This document shows positions 26,033 through 34,705 of a DNA stretch of 53,860 nt, piece by piece. Under the pieces are notes generated by a model. It was given only the letters and a program-made list of their open reading frames with translations, made no database searches and was not told the DNA's origin. This DNA comes from Gallibacterium melopsittaci. GTDB taxonomy: Bacteria > Pseudomonadota > Gammaproteobacteria > Enterobacterales > Pasteurellaceae. The translations under genes were made by a program, and so were the position numbers. The stretch lies in the NCBI RefSeq assembly GCF_042433085.1, contig NZ_JBHLWA010000045.1, positions 1-53,860 of the forward strand, read 5' to 3'. Position 1 is the first letter of the stretch. The number at the start of each line of letters is the position of its first letter.

Positions 26033-26061
26033 AAAACCCCAGCCAAAATGGCTAGGGTTTT
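26033..26061 (-). terminator. terminator of the rpsF-priB-rpsR-rplI operon
   Basis: AAAACCC and AGCC arms (26033-26044) pair with 26050-26061 with one mismatch, and on the minus strand a T-rich tail follows. It lies 26 bases past the rplI stop. Confidence 0.82.
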
Positions 26062-26087
26062 AATGTTTCTAGAACAATTAAAAATAA

Positions 26088-26537
26088 TTATTCTGCAACA
26101 ATAACTACGTTTAATGAAGCAAACACTTCACCGTGGAATTGGAAACGTACTTCGTGTTCACCAAGAGTGCGTAATGCACCATTAGGAAGACGAACTTCAC
26201 TCTTCGCAACTTCAACGCCTTTAGCTGTAATTGCATCAGCGATGTCACGGGTACCGATAGAACCGAATAAACGTCCTTCATCACCTGCTTTAGAAGCGAT
26301 AGTTACTGAACCTAATGCTTCAAGTTTTTCAGCACGGTCAACTGCAGCAGCTAATGCTTTCGCTGCTTTTTCTTCTAATTCAGCACGACGAGATTCAAAA
26401 TACTCGATGTTTGCTTTAGTTGCCATAACTGCTTTCCCTTGTGGGATTAAGAAGTTACGTGCATAACCAGATTTTACATTTACTTGATCACCAACATTAC
26501 CTAGGTGAACAATTTTATCTAAAAGAATGACTTGCAT
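26088..26537 (-). CDS. rplI: 50S ribosomal protein L9
   Basis: The 149-residue protein is L9: the N-terminal rRNA-binding domain MQVILLDKIVHLGNVGDQVNVKSGYARNFLIP is followed by a long helix (40-75) and a C-terminal domain with GSVTIASKAGDEGRLFGSIGT. Length equals E. coli L9. L9 affects reading-frame maintenance. It is the last gene of the operon and has GAGAGG upstream of its ATG. Confidence 0.98.
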   Translation of the reverse strand: MQVILLDKIVHLGNVGDQVNVKSGYARNFLIPQGKAVMATKANIEYFESRRAELEEKAAKALAAAVDRAEKLEALGSVTIASKAGDEGRLFGSIGTRDIADAITAKGVEVAKSEVRLPNGALRTLGEHEVRFQFHGEVFASLNVVIVAE

Positions 26538-26558
26538 TACCGTATCCTCTCTTGTTGA

Positions 26559-26786
26559 TTACTGATGATTGTCAGTGTACGGTAACAACGCTAAATAACG
26601 TGCACGTTTGATTGCACGAGCTAATTGGCGTTGGTACTTCGCACGAGTACCGGTAATACGGCTAGGGACAATTTTGCCGCTCTCTGTAATGTAGTTCTTT
26701 AATGTAGCAATATCTTTATAATCGATTTCAACTACATTTTCCGCTGTGAAGCGGCAGAACTTACGACGACGGAAATAACGTGCCAT
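26559..26786 (-). CDS. rpsR: 30S ribosomal protein S18
   Basis: The 75-residue protein is S18: MARYFRRRKFCRFTAE, then DYKDIATLKNYI, and RITGTRAKYQRQLARAIKRARYLALLPY. It pairs with S6 on the 30S platform. The S6:S18 pair also binds the leader of this operon in many bacteria. Size is identical to E. coli. Confidence 0.98.
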   Translation of the reverse strand: MARYFRRRKFCRFTAENVVEIDYKDIATLKNYITESGKIVPSRITGTRAKYQRQLARAIKRARYLALLPYTDNHQ

Positions 26787-26798
26787 GTGGCTATTCTC

Positions 26799-27125
26799 CT
26801 AATCTATAAATTCGATTTGCTCGGCATGTAATACTAATTGGTCTATACCTTGATTAGTTTTATGCGAATGGATAAATCCTGATACACAAATTTTACTGCC
26901 GACCGTAATGCCTTGAGTTTTACTTGTTAATTGATGACCACTAAGTTGAATAGGGATTTTGCACCATGCTTGCCGAGTTAATCCAGCTTCTTGCTGTTGT
27001 GAACGATGTTCTAACCAAAATTGGCAATGCGCTATTCCACTTGGGCTTTGATGTCGTTTTGGCTGCGAAACAACGGTTCCAATCAGCGAAAAACGATTAT
27101 CAATCTTCAAATTACTCTTCAGCAT
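26799..27125 (-). CDS. priB: primosomal replication protein N (PriB)
   Basis: PriB is a dimeric OB-fold protein that binds single-stranded DNA and joins PriA and DnaT in restarting stalled forks. The 108-residue chain shows SPSGIAHCQFWLEHRS, RQAWCKIP, ITVGSKICVSGFI and LVLHAEQIEFID, as in E. coli and Haemophilus PriB. The ATG at 27125 (MLKSNLKIDNRFSLIG) matches the Haemophilus N-terminus and overlaps the rpsF end by 14 bases. An ATG at 27149 lies deeper inside rpsF and is rejected. Confidence 0.95.
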   Translation of the reverse strand: MLKSNLKIDNRFSLIGTVVSQPKRHQSPSGIAHCQFWLEHRSQQQEAGLTRQAWCKIPIQLSGHQLTSKTQGITVGSKICVSGFIHSHKTNQGIDQLVLHAEQIEFID

Positions 27126-27489
27126 CCTCAAAATCGTTGTTATCAACATCAGCTAAAGCTTTACGATCATCTTTTGCTTTAACCATTGGGGACGCTTCTG
27201 TTACGGCGTGCTTAGTACGAATAATTACGTTACGAAGAATTGCATCGTTGTAACGGAAAGTTGTTTCAAGCTCGTCGATGACTTCTTGCGGTGCTTCTAC
27301 ATTCATTAACACATAGTGTGCTTTATGTAGTTTGTTAATTGGGTAAGCCAATTGACGGCGGCCCCAATCTTCTAAGCGATGAATTTGACCACCAGCTTCT
27401 TTTACAGAACCTGTGTAGCGTTCAATCATGCCAGGTACTTGTTCACTTTGATCTGGGTGAACCATAAACACGATTTCGTAGTGACGCAT
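27112..27489 (-). CDS. rpsF: 30S ribosomal protein S6
   Basis: The 125-residue protein is S6: MRHYEIVFMVHPDQSEQVPGMIERY at the N-terminus, RRQLAYPINKLHKAHYVLMN in the sheet that contacts S18, and FRYNDAILRN. The C-terminal 20 residues are acidic (DVDNNDFEDAEE), the region glutamylated by RimK in E. coli, although no EE run like the E. coli end is complete. AAGGAGC precedes the ATG. It heads rpsF-priB-rpsR-rplI. Confidence 0.98.
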   Translation of the reverse strand: MRHYEIVFMVHPDQSEQVPGMIERYTGSVKEAGGQIHRLEDWGRRQLAYPINKLHKAHYVLMNVEAPQEVIDELETTFRYNDAILRNVIIRTKHAVTEASPMVKAKDDRKALADVDNNDFEDAEE

Positions 27490-27512
27490 TACTGCTCCTT
27501 ACGGGTTAATCA

Positions 27513-27549
27513 GCCTCCGACTATAGACCAGTCGCCAATCTGCGGAAGC
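27513..27549 (-). promoter_or_regulatory. candidate S6:S18-binding leader of the rpsF operon
   Basis: On the minus strand GCUUC pairs with GAGGC as an outer stem and CGACU with AGUCG as an inner stem. The 5' side between them has an asymmetric internal loop beginning CG after the C, so that CCG is present. Known S6:S18 autoregulatory leaders have two stems with an asymmetric loop and a conserved CCG. It lies 24 bases upstream of the rpsF ATG. Confidence 0.6.
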
Positions 27550-27622
27550 AAGGAACGAAAAAACGGAACGACTGTGAGGTCGCAAATTGTACTCAAATCT
27601 ACTTAAAAAGCAAGTTAAAAAA

Positions 27623-28669
27623 CTACTTTATCGCCAAAAGCTGGAACATTTTTGCGGCGACTTGTTCTACGGTAATCTGCGCCATTAAATCTTTACCATA
27701 AACTTTTGTACCCCACGGTAAAGCCTGCCAATTTTTCCCATATTGTTGTTGTGCATTCTGTGCATAAACCGAGATGACATTATCGACATCATAATAAGGA
27801 CCTGTACGTTGTGGATTATGACAAGCATACAAACCTAACACCCGTGTTCGCTGCATCGTTGCCATATGTGCTGGTCCTGAATCTGGAGTAATTACAAGAT
27901 CAGCTTCGCCTAATAAAGCGACTAACTGTTGCAATGAGGTTTTCCCTGCCAAATTCAATATAGGTAATGGACAGCCTTGACATATCTGTTCTGCCACAGA
28001 CATTTCATAAGCATTAGGCGATCCAGTAATAATGACTTGGATATTTTTTTCTGCCGCTAACCGTGCGATTTCAATATAACGATCTAATAGCCAATCTTTC
28101 TCTTTTTTGCTCGAACAAGGTGAGATAACAACGGTTTTTCGTGTAGGATCAATAAATTTCTGTACATATTGACGATCCTCATCACTAATTGGAAAGTGCC
28201 AATAAGGCGATTGTATCGGCACACCAATATATTCCGCAAAACTCAAAAAACCATCTAATACATGATAGCCTTGTGCAATCCCAACTTTACGATTAGTAAA
28301 TAGCCATTGCCCTTCTTTAGCTCGTTCCTTATTAAAACCAATTTTATATTTTGCCTTAATACCTAATGACAAAATAGAAGCGCGAATGGCAACTTGCATA
28401 TCCAGTAAGGCATCAAATTGATATGTGCGTAATTGTTTCCATAACGCAAGCACACCTCTCCAACCTTGTTTTTTATCAAATACGATAAATTCAATATTAG
28501 GAATATTTTTAAAGAGTTGTGCTTCAACTTTACCAATAATCCAAACAATCTTTGTTGTCGGATAATAGGCTTGAATTTGCTGTACAGCTGCCAAAGCATT
28601 ACATACATCTCCAATCGCAGAGAGACGCAAAATACATAATGATTTTGGCGGTTGAGAAAATAGACTCAT
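27623..28669 (-). CDS. opsX: lipooligosaccharide heptosyltransferase, OpsX type
   Basis: The 348-residue GT9 enzyme adds heptose to the Kdo of the inner core. It starts LCILRLSAIGDVCNALAAV, the ADP-heptose transferase N-terminal signature, and has VVISPCSSKKEKDW in the middle and ITPDSGPAHMATMQ in the C-terminal donor domain. The ATG at 28669 is used because it precedes the fold by 12 residues; the open frame extends 23 codons upstream without support. It is divergent from kdkA, the same pairing as in Haemophilus, which favours OpsX over WaaF. Confidence 0.88.
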   Translation of the reverse strand: MSLFSQPPKSLCILRLSAIGDVCNALAAVQQIQAYYPTTKIVWIIGKVEAQLFKNIPNIEFIVFDKKQGWRGVLALWKQLRTYQFDALLDMQVAIRASILSLGIKAKYKIGFNKERAKEGQWLFTNRKVGIAQGYHVLDGFLSFAEYIGVPIQSPYWHFPISDEDRQYVQKFIDPTRKTVVISPCSSKKEKDWLLDRYIEIARLAAEKNIQVIITGSPNAYEMSVAEQICQGCPLPILNLAGKTSLQQLVALLGEADLVITPDSGPAHMATMQRTRVLGLYACHNPQRTGPYYDVDNVISVYAQNAQQQYGKNWQALPWGTKVYGKDLMAQITVEQVAAKMFQLLAIK

Positions 28670-28748
28670 GGAATTCACTCTCAATATGCTAAAATTGCCA
28701 ACTATTTTAATCAAAAACCATTTTCTACGCAGTAACACGAGGACAAAA

Positions 28749-29456
28749 ATGCGTAAAATCCACTATTTATTTCACTCTGCACTCAAGGATACCGATTTAA
28801 CCAGTTATTTTGATCCTGAATTTTGGCAACAACAGCACAAAATTTTAGGCTCAGCAAAAGGGCGAGGTACAACGTGGTTTATCAATACGCAAGCAGAAGT
28901 GGAATGTAATAGTGCCTTACGCCATTATTATCGAGGTGGATTGTTTGGTAAATTGATTAAAGATCATTTTTTCTATTTAGGTTTATCTCGTAGTCGAAGC
29001 ATTAAAGAATTTAAGTTATTACAACAACTTAAACAAAGAGGTTTACCTGTCCCTACGCCTATCGCCGCACGAATTACCCGCACTTTCTGTTGCTATCGTG
29101 CCGATATTTTGATTGAGTTAATTGAAAATGGACAAGATCTCGTTGCGGTACTACAACAGCGTGCTTTACCTGATTCATTATGGCGACAAATTGGACAACT
29201 GATTAAACAGCTGCACGATCAACAAGTCTTCCATAGTGATCTCAATGCCCACAATATTTTGCTACAAACAGAAGCTCAACAGCCAAAATTATGGCTACTT
29301 GATTTTGATAAATGTGATTTTCGTGCAGGAGATGAATGGAAAGCCGCTAATTTACAGCGGCTATATCGTTCATTTCAGAAAGAAATTCAACGCTACCAAA
29401 TTCATTTTAGCGAACAGAATTGGCAAGCGTTACTACAAGGTTATCAAATCGCTTGA
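28749..29456 (+). CDS. kdkA: Kdo kinase
   Basis: KdkA phosphorylates the single Kdo residue that Pasteurellaceae attach to lipid A, giving Kdo-4-phosphate. The 235-residue kinase shows GSAKGRGTTWF, CNSALRHYYRGG, the catalytic loop HSDLNAHNILL and the metal-binding LLDFDKC. It aligns along its whole length with the H. influenzae enzyme. The ATG at 28749 gives MRKIHYLFH; an ATG at 28668 lies in the divergent promoter region. It ends 13 bases inside the convergent coaD end. Confidence 0.94.
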   Translation: MRKIHYLFHSALKDTDLTSYFDPEFWQQQHKILGSAKGRGTTWFINTQAEVECNSALRHYYRGGLFGKLIKDHFFYLGLSRSRSIKEFKLLQQLKQRGLPVPTPIAARITRTFCCYRADILIELIENGQDLVAVLQQRALPDSLWRQIGQLIKQLHDQQVFHSDLNAHNILLQTEAQQPKLWLLDFDKCDFRAGDEWKAANLQRLYRSFQKEIQRYQIHFSEQNWQALLQGYQIA

Positions 29457-29917
29457 GTAATTTTAGCAAATACACTTTCTGGTACTAATTTTTGAATATC
29501 CCCACCGTGCAATAGAATTTCTCGCACCATTGTTGAGGAAACATACGACCATTTTTCTGATGGTGGGAAAAATAGGCTTTCCACGCCATTGGTTAATAAA
29601 CGATTTAAATGTGCCAGTTGTAATTCATAGTCAAAATCACTAGATGTTCTAGCTCCACGAATAATCCCGTGAATTTTACGTTCTAAAATTAAATTCGCTA
29701 ACAAGCCATCAAAAGCAAGAATTTCAACATTATCCAGATCAGCGGTAGCAGCTTGCACCATTTCCAAACGTTGTTGTAATGAGAACATTGGCTTTTTACT
29801 TGGACTCGCTGCAACCGCTACAATTAATTTAGGGAACAGCTTGGCAGCACGACAAATAATATCAAGATGTCCGTTAGTAATAGGATCAAATGTTCCTGGA
29901 TAAATCATTGTAATCAT
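29444..29917 (-). CDS. coaD: phosphopantetheine adenylyltransferase
   Basis: CoaD makes dephospho-CoA from 4'-phosphopantetheine and ATP, a late step of CoA synthesis. The 157-residue enzyme has YPGTFDPITNGHLD (TxGH nucleotidyl-transfer motif), RGARTSSDFDYE and the SSTMVRE segment. The ATG at 29917 (MITMIYPG) starts one base after the waaA stop; an ATG at 29908 is also possible. The waaA-coaD pairing is the same as in E. coli, where the gene was once called kdtB. Its 3' end overlaps the kdkA end by 13 bases. Confidence 0.95.
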   Translation of the reverse strand: MITMIYPGTFDPITNGHLDIICRAAKLFPKLIVAVAASPSKKPMFSLQQRLEMVQAATADLDNVEILAFDGLLANLILERKIHGIIRGARTSSDFDYELQLAHLNRLLTNGVESLFFPPSEKWSYVSSTMVREILLHGGDIQKLVPESVFAKITQAI

Positions 29918-29918
29918 T

Positions 29919-31196
29919 CTATTTTTTCTCACTTAAATAAGGTGTTAATAAAGTTAATGTACGCCGTAATGCACCACGATTCTGTTGTAAGAAAGCAAAT
30001 CCTTGCTCACCATATTGGCTTGCTTTTACTGAATCTGCCAATAAAGTGGTAATGGTTGCAGTTAAATCATCAACTGCACTTTCCACAACCAGTACCGCCG
30101 ATAAAGAAACTAACGTGCTATAAATCTGTTTGAAATTAAAAGTATATTTCCCAGTCACGACAGGTATTTTAAATAATAGTGGTTCTAATGGATTATGCCC
30201 ACCACGTTCAATTAAACTTCCGCCAACAAATGCAATATCTGCCAACGCATACAATTTTAATAACTCCCCCATCGTATCACCAAATAACACTTGTGTTGTT
30301 GGCTCAATATACTGACATTCACTACGTTTTTGGTAATGCAGTGAATTTATTTGTAGTAAATTTTCAACTTCATTAAAACGAGCAGAATGACGAGGGACTA
30401 AAATTAATAATAAATCAGGATAAGCTGCTAACAAACGTTGATGAGCCGCTAAAATCAATGTTTCTTCACCTGCGTGTGTACTACCTGCAATCCAAACAGG
30501 ACGTTCACCAATCAGTTGTTTTTTTGCTGCCCGATAATCTTCAATTTCCTGATCAGAGAGTGCCAGATCAAATTTTAAATTTCCTGTACACAGTACTTTA
30601 TCTTTTGGCACACCTAAGCCTTGATAGCGTTCTGCACTTAATTGATCTTGTGCGGCAACAGTAGTTAAACCTTGCCAAACCTCGGTTAATCCAGCAGAAA
30701 AATATTGATAATGTTTAGCGGATTTCGCTGATAGACGTGCATTAATTAATAACGTTGGAATATTTTGTAAGCGTAATTGATGTAATAAATTAAACCATAA
30801 TTCTGTTTCGACAATAATAAAGGCTCTCGGTTGTAATTGTGTGATAAAACGACGCATTAGAAAGGGCAAATCAAAAGGCAGATAACAATGCTGCACTTGT
30901 TTACCAAATAATGTGCGTACTTGATCCGAACCACCTGGCGTAAAAGTAGTAATGGTAAGTGGAGTCGCTGGATATTGCGCTAAGAGTTGGCGAATTAAGG
31001 GCACAACTAGTAAGACTTCACCAACAGAAGCCGCATGAATAACGATACTATTTGGTCGTAATACATCTCTCCAACAAGCAAAACGCTCCCGCCAGCGCTG
31101 GCGATAACCAATCTCTTTTCGACTTTTCCAGCCGAATAGAACTAACACAATAGGCAATAATAAGTATAAAAGTAGTGTATAGAGTAGGCGTAGCAT
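29919..31196 (-). CDS. waaA: Kdo transferase
   Basis: WaaA moves Kdo from CMP-Kdo to lipid IVA at the inner membrane. The 425-residue enzyme has an N-terminal membrane anchor (about 1-22), IVIHAASVGEVLLVVPLI with the catalytic Glu, and GGSLIERGGHNPLEPLLF in the donor domain. Pasteurellaceae enzymes add one Kdo; the linked kdkA fits that. Its ATG overlaps the stop of the upstream glycosyltransferase by one base (TAATG), suggesting translational coupling. Confidence 0.95.
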   Translation of the reverse strand: MLRLLYTLLLYLLLPIVLVLFGWKSRKEIGYRQRWRERFACWRDVLRPNSIVIHAASVGEVLLVVPLIRQLLAQYPATPLTITTFTPGGSDQVRTLFGKQVQHCYLPFDLPFLMRRFITQLQPRAFIIVETELWFNLLHQLRLQNIPTLLINARLSAKSAKHYQYFSAGLTEVWQGLTTVAAQDQLSAERYQGLGVPKDKVLCTGNLKFDLALSDQEIEDYRAAKKQLIGERPVWIAGSTHAGEETLILAAHQRLLAAYPDLLLILVPRHSARFNEVENLLQINSLHYQKRSECQYIEPTTQVLFGDTMGELLKLYALADIAFVGGSLIERGGHNPLEPLLFKIPVVTGKYTFNFKQIYSTLVSLSAVLVVESAVDDLTATITTLLADSVKASQYGEQGFAFLQQNRGALRRTLTLLTPYLSEKK

Positions 31197-32770
31197 TATG
31201 ATTTCTCTGTTAAAAAGCGATCCACACCATTTTTACAGTAAATTATTTTGTCATTAATTGCTTGTGCTAGCAGCTGATCATTCTGTGGTAAAGCATCTCT
31301 TGCTTCTTCTTTATGCCATAAATGATAAGCAATCGCTGCAAAACGAATATCTCGACGTTTCATTCCTGCATTAAAAAAACGAGCAACAAACTCACTATCT
31401 TCCCTGCCCCAACCAACAAAATCATTATTAAAACCATTTACTTTTAAAGCATCTTCACGGAAAAATGCCATATTGCACCCCCGTACACCTTTATAATAGT
31501 TTGTTTTTGCTTTATGTAATATTTGGTTTATCCAATAGAGATGGCACGCTGATAAACGCTTCTCTAATCGAGTTTCAATACCAGGTTGGTACCATTTTAT
31601 CATTGGATAATGGCTTGGTTGGCGTAAAATCTCATCTGTTTTTGCTGCTGGTAAAGAAACCCGACTACCTTGAACAAACACGTTACGCTTTGCATAACGG
31701 ATATGATCTTGAACAAATAAAGGGTGTAGCACCATATCACCATCAATCACAATAATATAATCACCTTTGGCTGTTGCTAATGCTCGATTTCTTGATTCCG
31801 CTAATTTAAACCCTTCATCTGGCTGCCAACAATGAATTAGTGGAATTGGATATAATGCTTGATAACGTTCAATCACTTTTTTTGTTTCTTCTGTTGAACC
31901 ATCATCAGCAACTAATACTTCTGTTGGTAATTGATGTTGCTGTAATACTGAATTTAATACTGCCTCTAACGCATCTGGACGGTTATATGTCGTAATAATC
32001 AGTGATGTTGTAATACGCTGATTGTACTCCATTAACTTGATATATTTATAATACGCGCCCATTGCATTTGCACAGGAAATTACAAATCCATCTTGCCCAT
32101 CTAAAAAACCTTTTTTCAAAAAATAATGCTTAATAAATGATGAAACACCATGTGAGATGGCAGAAAACACAGAAGATTTTTTTCTACCTACTTGTTGTTC
32201 AGCAAACAATGTCGTGTACTGCTGCATTTTTTGAATTAAATCTGCTGCACCAGCAAAAGAATAATGTAAAAAAGGCTGTTTTAATTGAACAAGAGCAACA
32301 TCTGTTGGAATGTCTAATGCTTCATGTACTAATTTTTGATTGAAACGTACATAATGACGATGATAAAGGCGTGGTACATAATTAGGATACCAGCCACACG
32401 TTTTAATCGCTTTACCACGATAATGATTTAAACGAGATAACGCATAAACTATCTTAACTTGGTTTAAATCCAACGTACGAAGTTCTTCCACTAAAGCATT
32501 TGGCAAGACTTCATCACTATCAATATTCAAAATCCAATCATTCTTCGCATATTCTGCTGCAAGATTTTTTAATGGACCAAAACCAATAAAAGGCGAGTGT
32601 TTAATCACGACATTATTAAATTTTTGTGCAAGCTCAAGCGTATTATCAGTTGAACCATTATCTAATAGCACGATTTCATCAAATTGTGTTAATGCACTTA
32701 ATACTTGTTCTAAATATTTCGCTGAATTTTTAACTAGCATCGTAACGCTAATTGGCAATTTTGCACTCAT
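31196..32770 (-). CDS. two-domain GT2 glycosyltransferase: LgtF/WaaE-like domain fused to a second GT2 domain
   Basis: The 524-residue protein contains two glycosyltransferase family 2 modules. Residues 1-250 resemble LgtF/KdtX/WaaE core glucosyltransferases: VTMLVKNSAKYLEQVL, LLDNGSTDNT and the DxD at D84-S-D86. Residues 254-524 form another GT2 domain with TTYNRPDALEAVLNS, ADDGS (288-292), DGD (343-345), and W454-G-R-E-D-S-E plus YHLWH near the end, as in galactosyltransferase-type C-terminal regions. H. influenzae LgtF is a single domain of about 254 residues in this same position before waaA. The protein may add two successive core sugars. AAAGGA precedes the ATG. Confidence 0.82.
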   Translation of the reverse strand: MSAKLPISVTMLVKNSAKYLEQVLSALTQFDEIVLLDNGSTDNTLELAQKFNNVVIKHSPFIGFGPLKNLAAEYAKNDWILNIDSDEVLPNALVEELRTLDLNQVKIVYALSRLNHYRGKAIKTCGWYPNYVPRLYHRHYVRFNQKLVHEALDIPTDVALVQLKQPFLHYSFAGAADLIQKMQQYTTLFAEQQVGRKKSSVFSAISHGVSSFIKHYFLKKGFLDGQDGFVISCANAMGAYYKYIKLMEYNQRITTSLIITTYNRPDALEAVLNSVLQQHQLPTEVLVADDGSTEETKKVIERYQALYPIPLIHCWQPDEGFKLAESRNRALATAKGDYIIVIDGDMVLHPLFVQDHIRYAKRNVFVQGSRVSLPAAKTDEILRQPSHYPMIKWYQPGIETRLEKRLSACHLYWINQILHKAKTNYYKGVRGCNMAFFREDALKVNGFNNDFVGWGREDSEFVARFFNAGMKRRDIRFAAIAYHLWHKEEARDALPQNDQLLAQAINDKIIYCKNGVDRFLTEKS

Positions 32771-32805
32771 TTCATTATCCTTTTACTGATTAAGCTCCAT
32801 AAACA

Positions 32806-32841
32806 AAAATCCTCTTGACCTACTAGGTTTCAGAGGATTTT
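32806..32841 (-). terminator. efp terminator
   Basis: AAAATCCTCT (32806-32815) pairs perfectly with 32832-32841, with CCT/AGG extending the stem inside the loop. A T run follows on the minus strand. It separates efp from the lipooligosaccharide genes. Confidence 0.82.
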
Positions 32842-32864
32842 TCATCTACAAGATTAAGTTTAAA

Positions 32865-33434
32865 TTAATCCTTCACACGTGAAACATATTCACCTGAGCG
32901 TGTATCCACACGAATCACTTCACCGATTTGTACGAATAATGGAACACGCACTACTGCGCCAGTACTTAATGTTGCTGGTTTTCCACCAGTACCTGCTGTA
33001 TCCCCTTTCAAACCTGGGTCAGTATCAACAACTTCTAACTCAACAAAGTTTGGTGGAGTTACACTGATTGGCGAACCGTTCCATAAAGTAACGATACAAT
33101 CAGCTTGATCTAATAACCATTTATCATTATCGCCAACCGCTTTTGCATCGGCTGCAAGTTGTTCAAAGGTTTCATTGTTCATGAAGTGCCAGAACTCTTC
33201 ATCTTTATATAAGAATGTTAAGTTAGTATCCACAACATCTGCTGCTTCTACTGTTGTACCTGATTTAAAGTTCACATCTAATACTTTGCCAGAAATTAAT
33301 TTGCGAATACGAGTACGGGTAAATGCTTGACCTTTACCTGGTTTCACAAATTCATTTTCAACAATTACACAAGGCTCACCGTCTTGCATAAATTTAAGAC
33401 CTGGTTTGAAATCACTGGTAGAATAACTTGCCAT
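32865..33434 (-). CDS. efp: elongation factor P
   Basis: EF-P rescues ribosomes stalled at polyproline. The 189-residue protein has three beta-barrel domains; the loop FVKPGKGQAF carries K34, the lysine that receives beta-lysine from EpmA and EpmB in E. coli. The C-terminal signature with VRVPLFVQIGEVIRVDTRSGEYVSR is intact. It is divergent from epmB, so the substrate and its modification enzyme share a 70-base promoter region. Confidence 0.97.
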   Translation of the reverse strand: MASYSTSDFKPGLKFMQDGEPCVIVENEFVKPGKGQAFTRTRIRKLISGKVLDVNFKSGTTVEAADVVDTNLTFLYKDEEFWHFMNNETFEQLAADAKAVGDNDKWLLDQADCIVTLWNGSPISVTPPNFVELEVVDTDPGLKGDTAGTGGKPATLSTGAVVRVPLFVQIGEVIRVDTRSGEYVSRVKD

Positions 33435-33504
33435 AATATCCTCATTAATGAAAAAATAGCGTCCTTTATTGTAAATAAAAAGGCTCTCGTTTTTAAAAGT
33501 GCTT

Positions 33505-34509
33505 ATGATAACTCAAAACCACCTGATTAGAGAAGTATCAAGTTGGACAGATTATCTTACAACAGCCATTTCTGATCCAATTGAACTGATTAATTATCTA
33601 GAATTACCGATTGAAAATTACCAACAAGATTTTTCTGCACGCCGCTTATTTGCTATGCGTGTACCTTTACCATTTGTAGCAAAAATGCAAAAAGGCGATC
33701 CCAATGATCCCCTTTTTTTACAAGTAATGACCTCGCAAGCGGAGTTCTTATCTGCTGTTGGTTTTGTGAAAGATCCTTTACAAGAACAAGATAATCCCGT
33801 GCCAAACTTACTACATAAATATCATAATCGGGTGTTATTAATGGTTAAAGGTGGTTGTGCGGTGAATTGTCGTTACTGTTTCCGCCGCCACTTCCCTTAT
33901 GCGGATAATCCAGGTAATAAAGCTAACTGGACAAAAGCCATCAACTATATTGCACAACATCCTGAAATTGAAGAAGTCATTTTTTCAGGTGGCGACCCTT
34001 TAATGGCAAAGGATCACGAAATTGCTTGGTTAATTGAACAATTAGAACAAATTGATCATCTTAAAACGTTGCGGATTCATACTCGTTTACCCGTTGTTAT
34101 TCCACAACGCATTACTGATGAATTACAACAACTTTTTACAAAATCTAAACTGAATAAAGTAATGGTGTTACACATTAATCATGCTAATGAAATTGATGAG
34201 CTACTTGCCACTTATCTCTCCAAACTCAAACAAGCTGGAGTAATGCTATTAAATCAATCGGTATTATTAAAAGGGATTAATGATAATGCTCAAACTTTAA
34301 AAGCATTAAATGATAAGCTCTTTTCAGTCGGCGTATTACCTTATTATTTACATCTATTAGATAAAGTAGAAGGCGCAAGCCATTTTTGGCTCGATGATCA
34401 GCAAACATTAGCAATTTATCGTGAATTAATTGCGATATCTTCTGGTTATCTTGTACCTAAGTTAGCACGAGAGATTGCTGGTGAAAAAAGCAAAACTTGG
34501 TACAGCTAA
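33505..34509 (+). CDS. epmB: EF-P (R)-beta-lysine synthase, lysine 2,3-aminomutase family
   Basis: EpmB (YjeK) converts L-alpha-lysine to (R)-beta-lysine, which EpmA attaches to EF-P. The 334-residue radical-SAM, PLP-dependent enzyme has the [4Fe-4S] motif C-A-V-N-C-R-Y-C in KGGCAVNCRYCFRRHFPY, EVIFSGGDPLM and HTRLPVVIPQRI. The ATG at 33505 fits the family; a GTG two codons earlier is also in frame. The ribosome binding site is weak. Its divergent neighbour efp is the target; epmA is not in the window. Confidence 0.95.
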   Translation: MITQNHLIREVSSWTDYLTTAISDPIELINYLELPIENYQQDFSARRLFAMRVPLPFVAKMQKGDPNDPLFLQVMTSQAEFLSAVGFVKDPLQEQDNPVPNLLHKYHNRVLLMVKGGCAVNCRYCFRRHFPYADNPGNKANWTKAINYIAQHPEIEEVIFSGGDPLMAKDHEIAWLIEQLEQIDHLKTLRIHTRLPVVIPQRITDELQQLFTKSKLNKVMVLHINHANEIDELLATYLSKLKQAGVMLLNQSVLLKGINDNAQTLKALNDKLFSVGVLPYYLHLLDKVEGASHFWLDDQQTLAIYRELIAISSGYLVPKLAREIAGEKSKTWYS

Positions 34510-34592
34510 AAATATTCTGATAGAAATAAAGATTAAACTTAGTAATACGTGTTTTTTTCCTTTAAAATAACACTCCTTGATTTAGGAAAAAC

Positions 34593-34613
34593 ATAACATC
34601 TTCTAGATGTTAT
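34593..34613 (-). repeat. 9-bp inverted repeat between epmB and oapA
   Basis: ATAACATCT and AGATGTTAT flank a 3-base loop. On the minus strand it is followed by GTTTTTCC, a weak terminator pattern; no gene on that strand needs one. It may be an operator. Confidence 0.35.
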
Positions 34614-34705
34614 CTACAGGAATTTTGATGCGAAGTAAACTTTGAATCTTACTTTGCTAAAATAACAATACTATTTGCCATATTGTTAACAATTTGAGGT
34701 ATATC

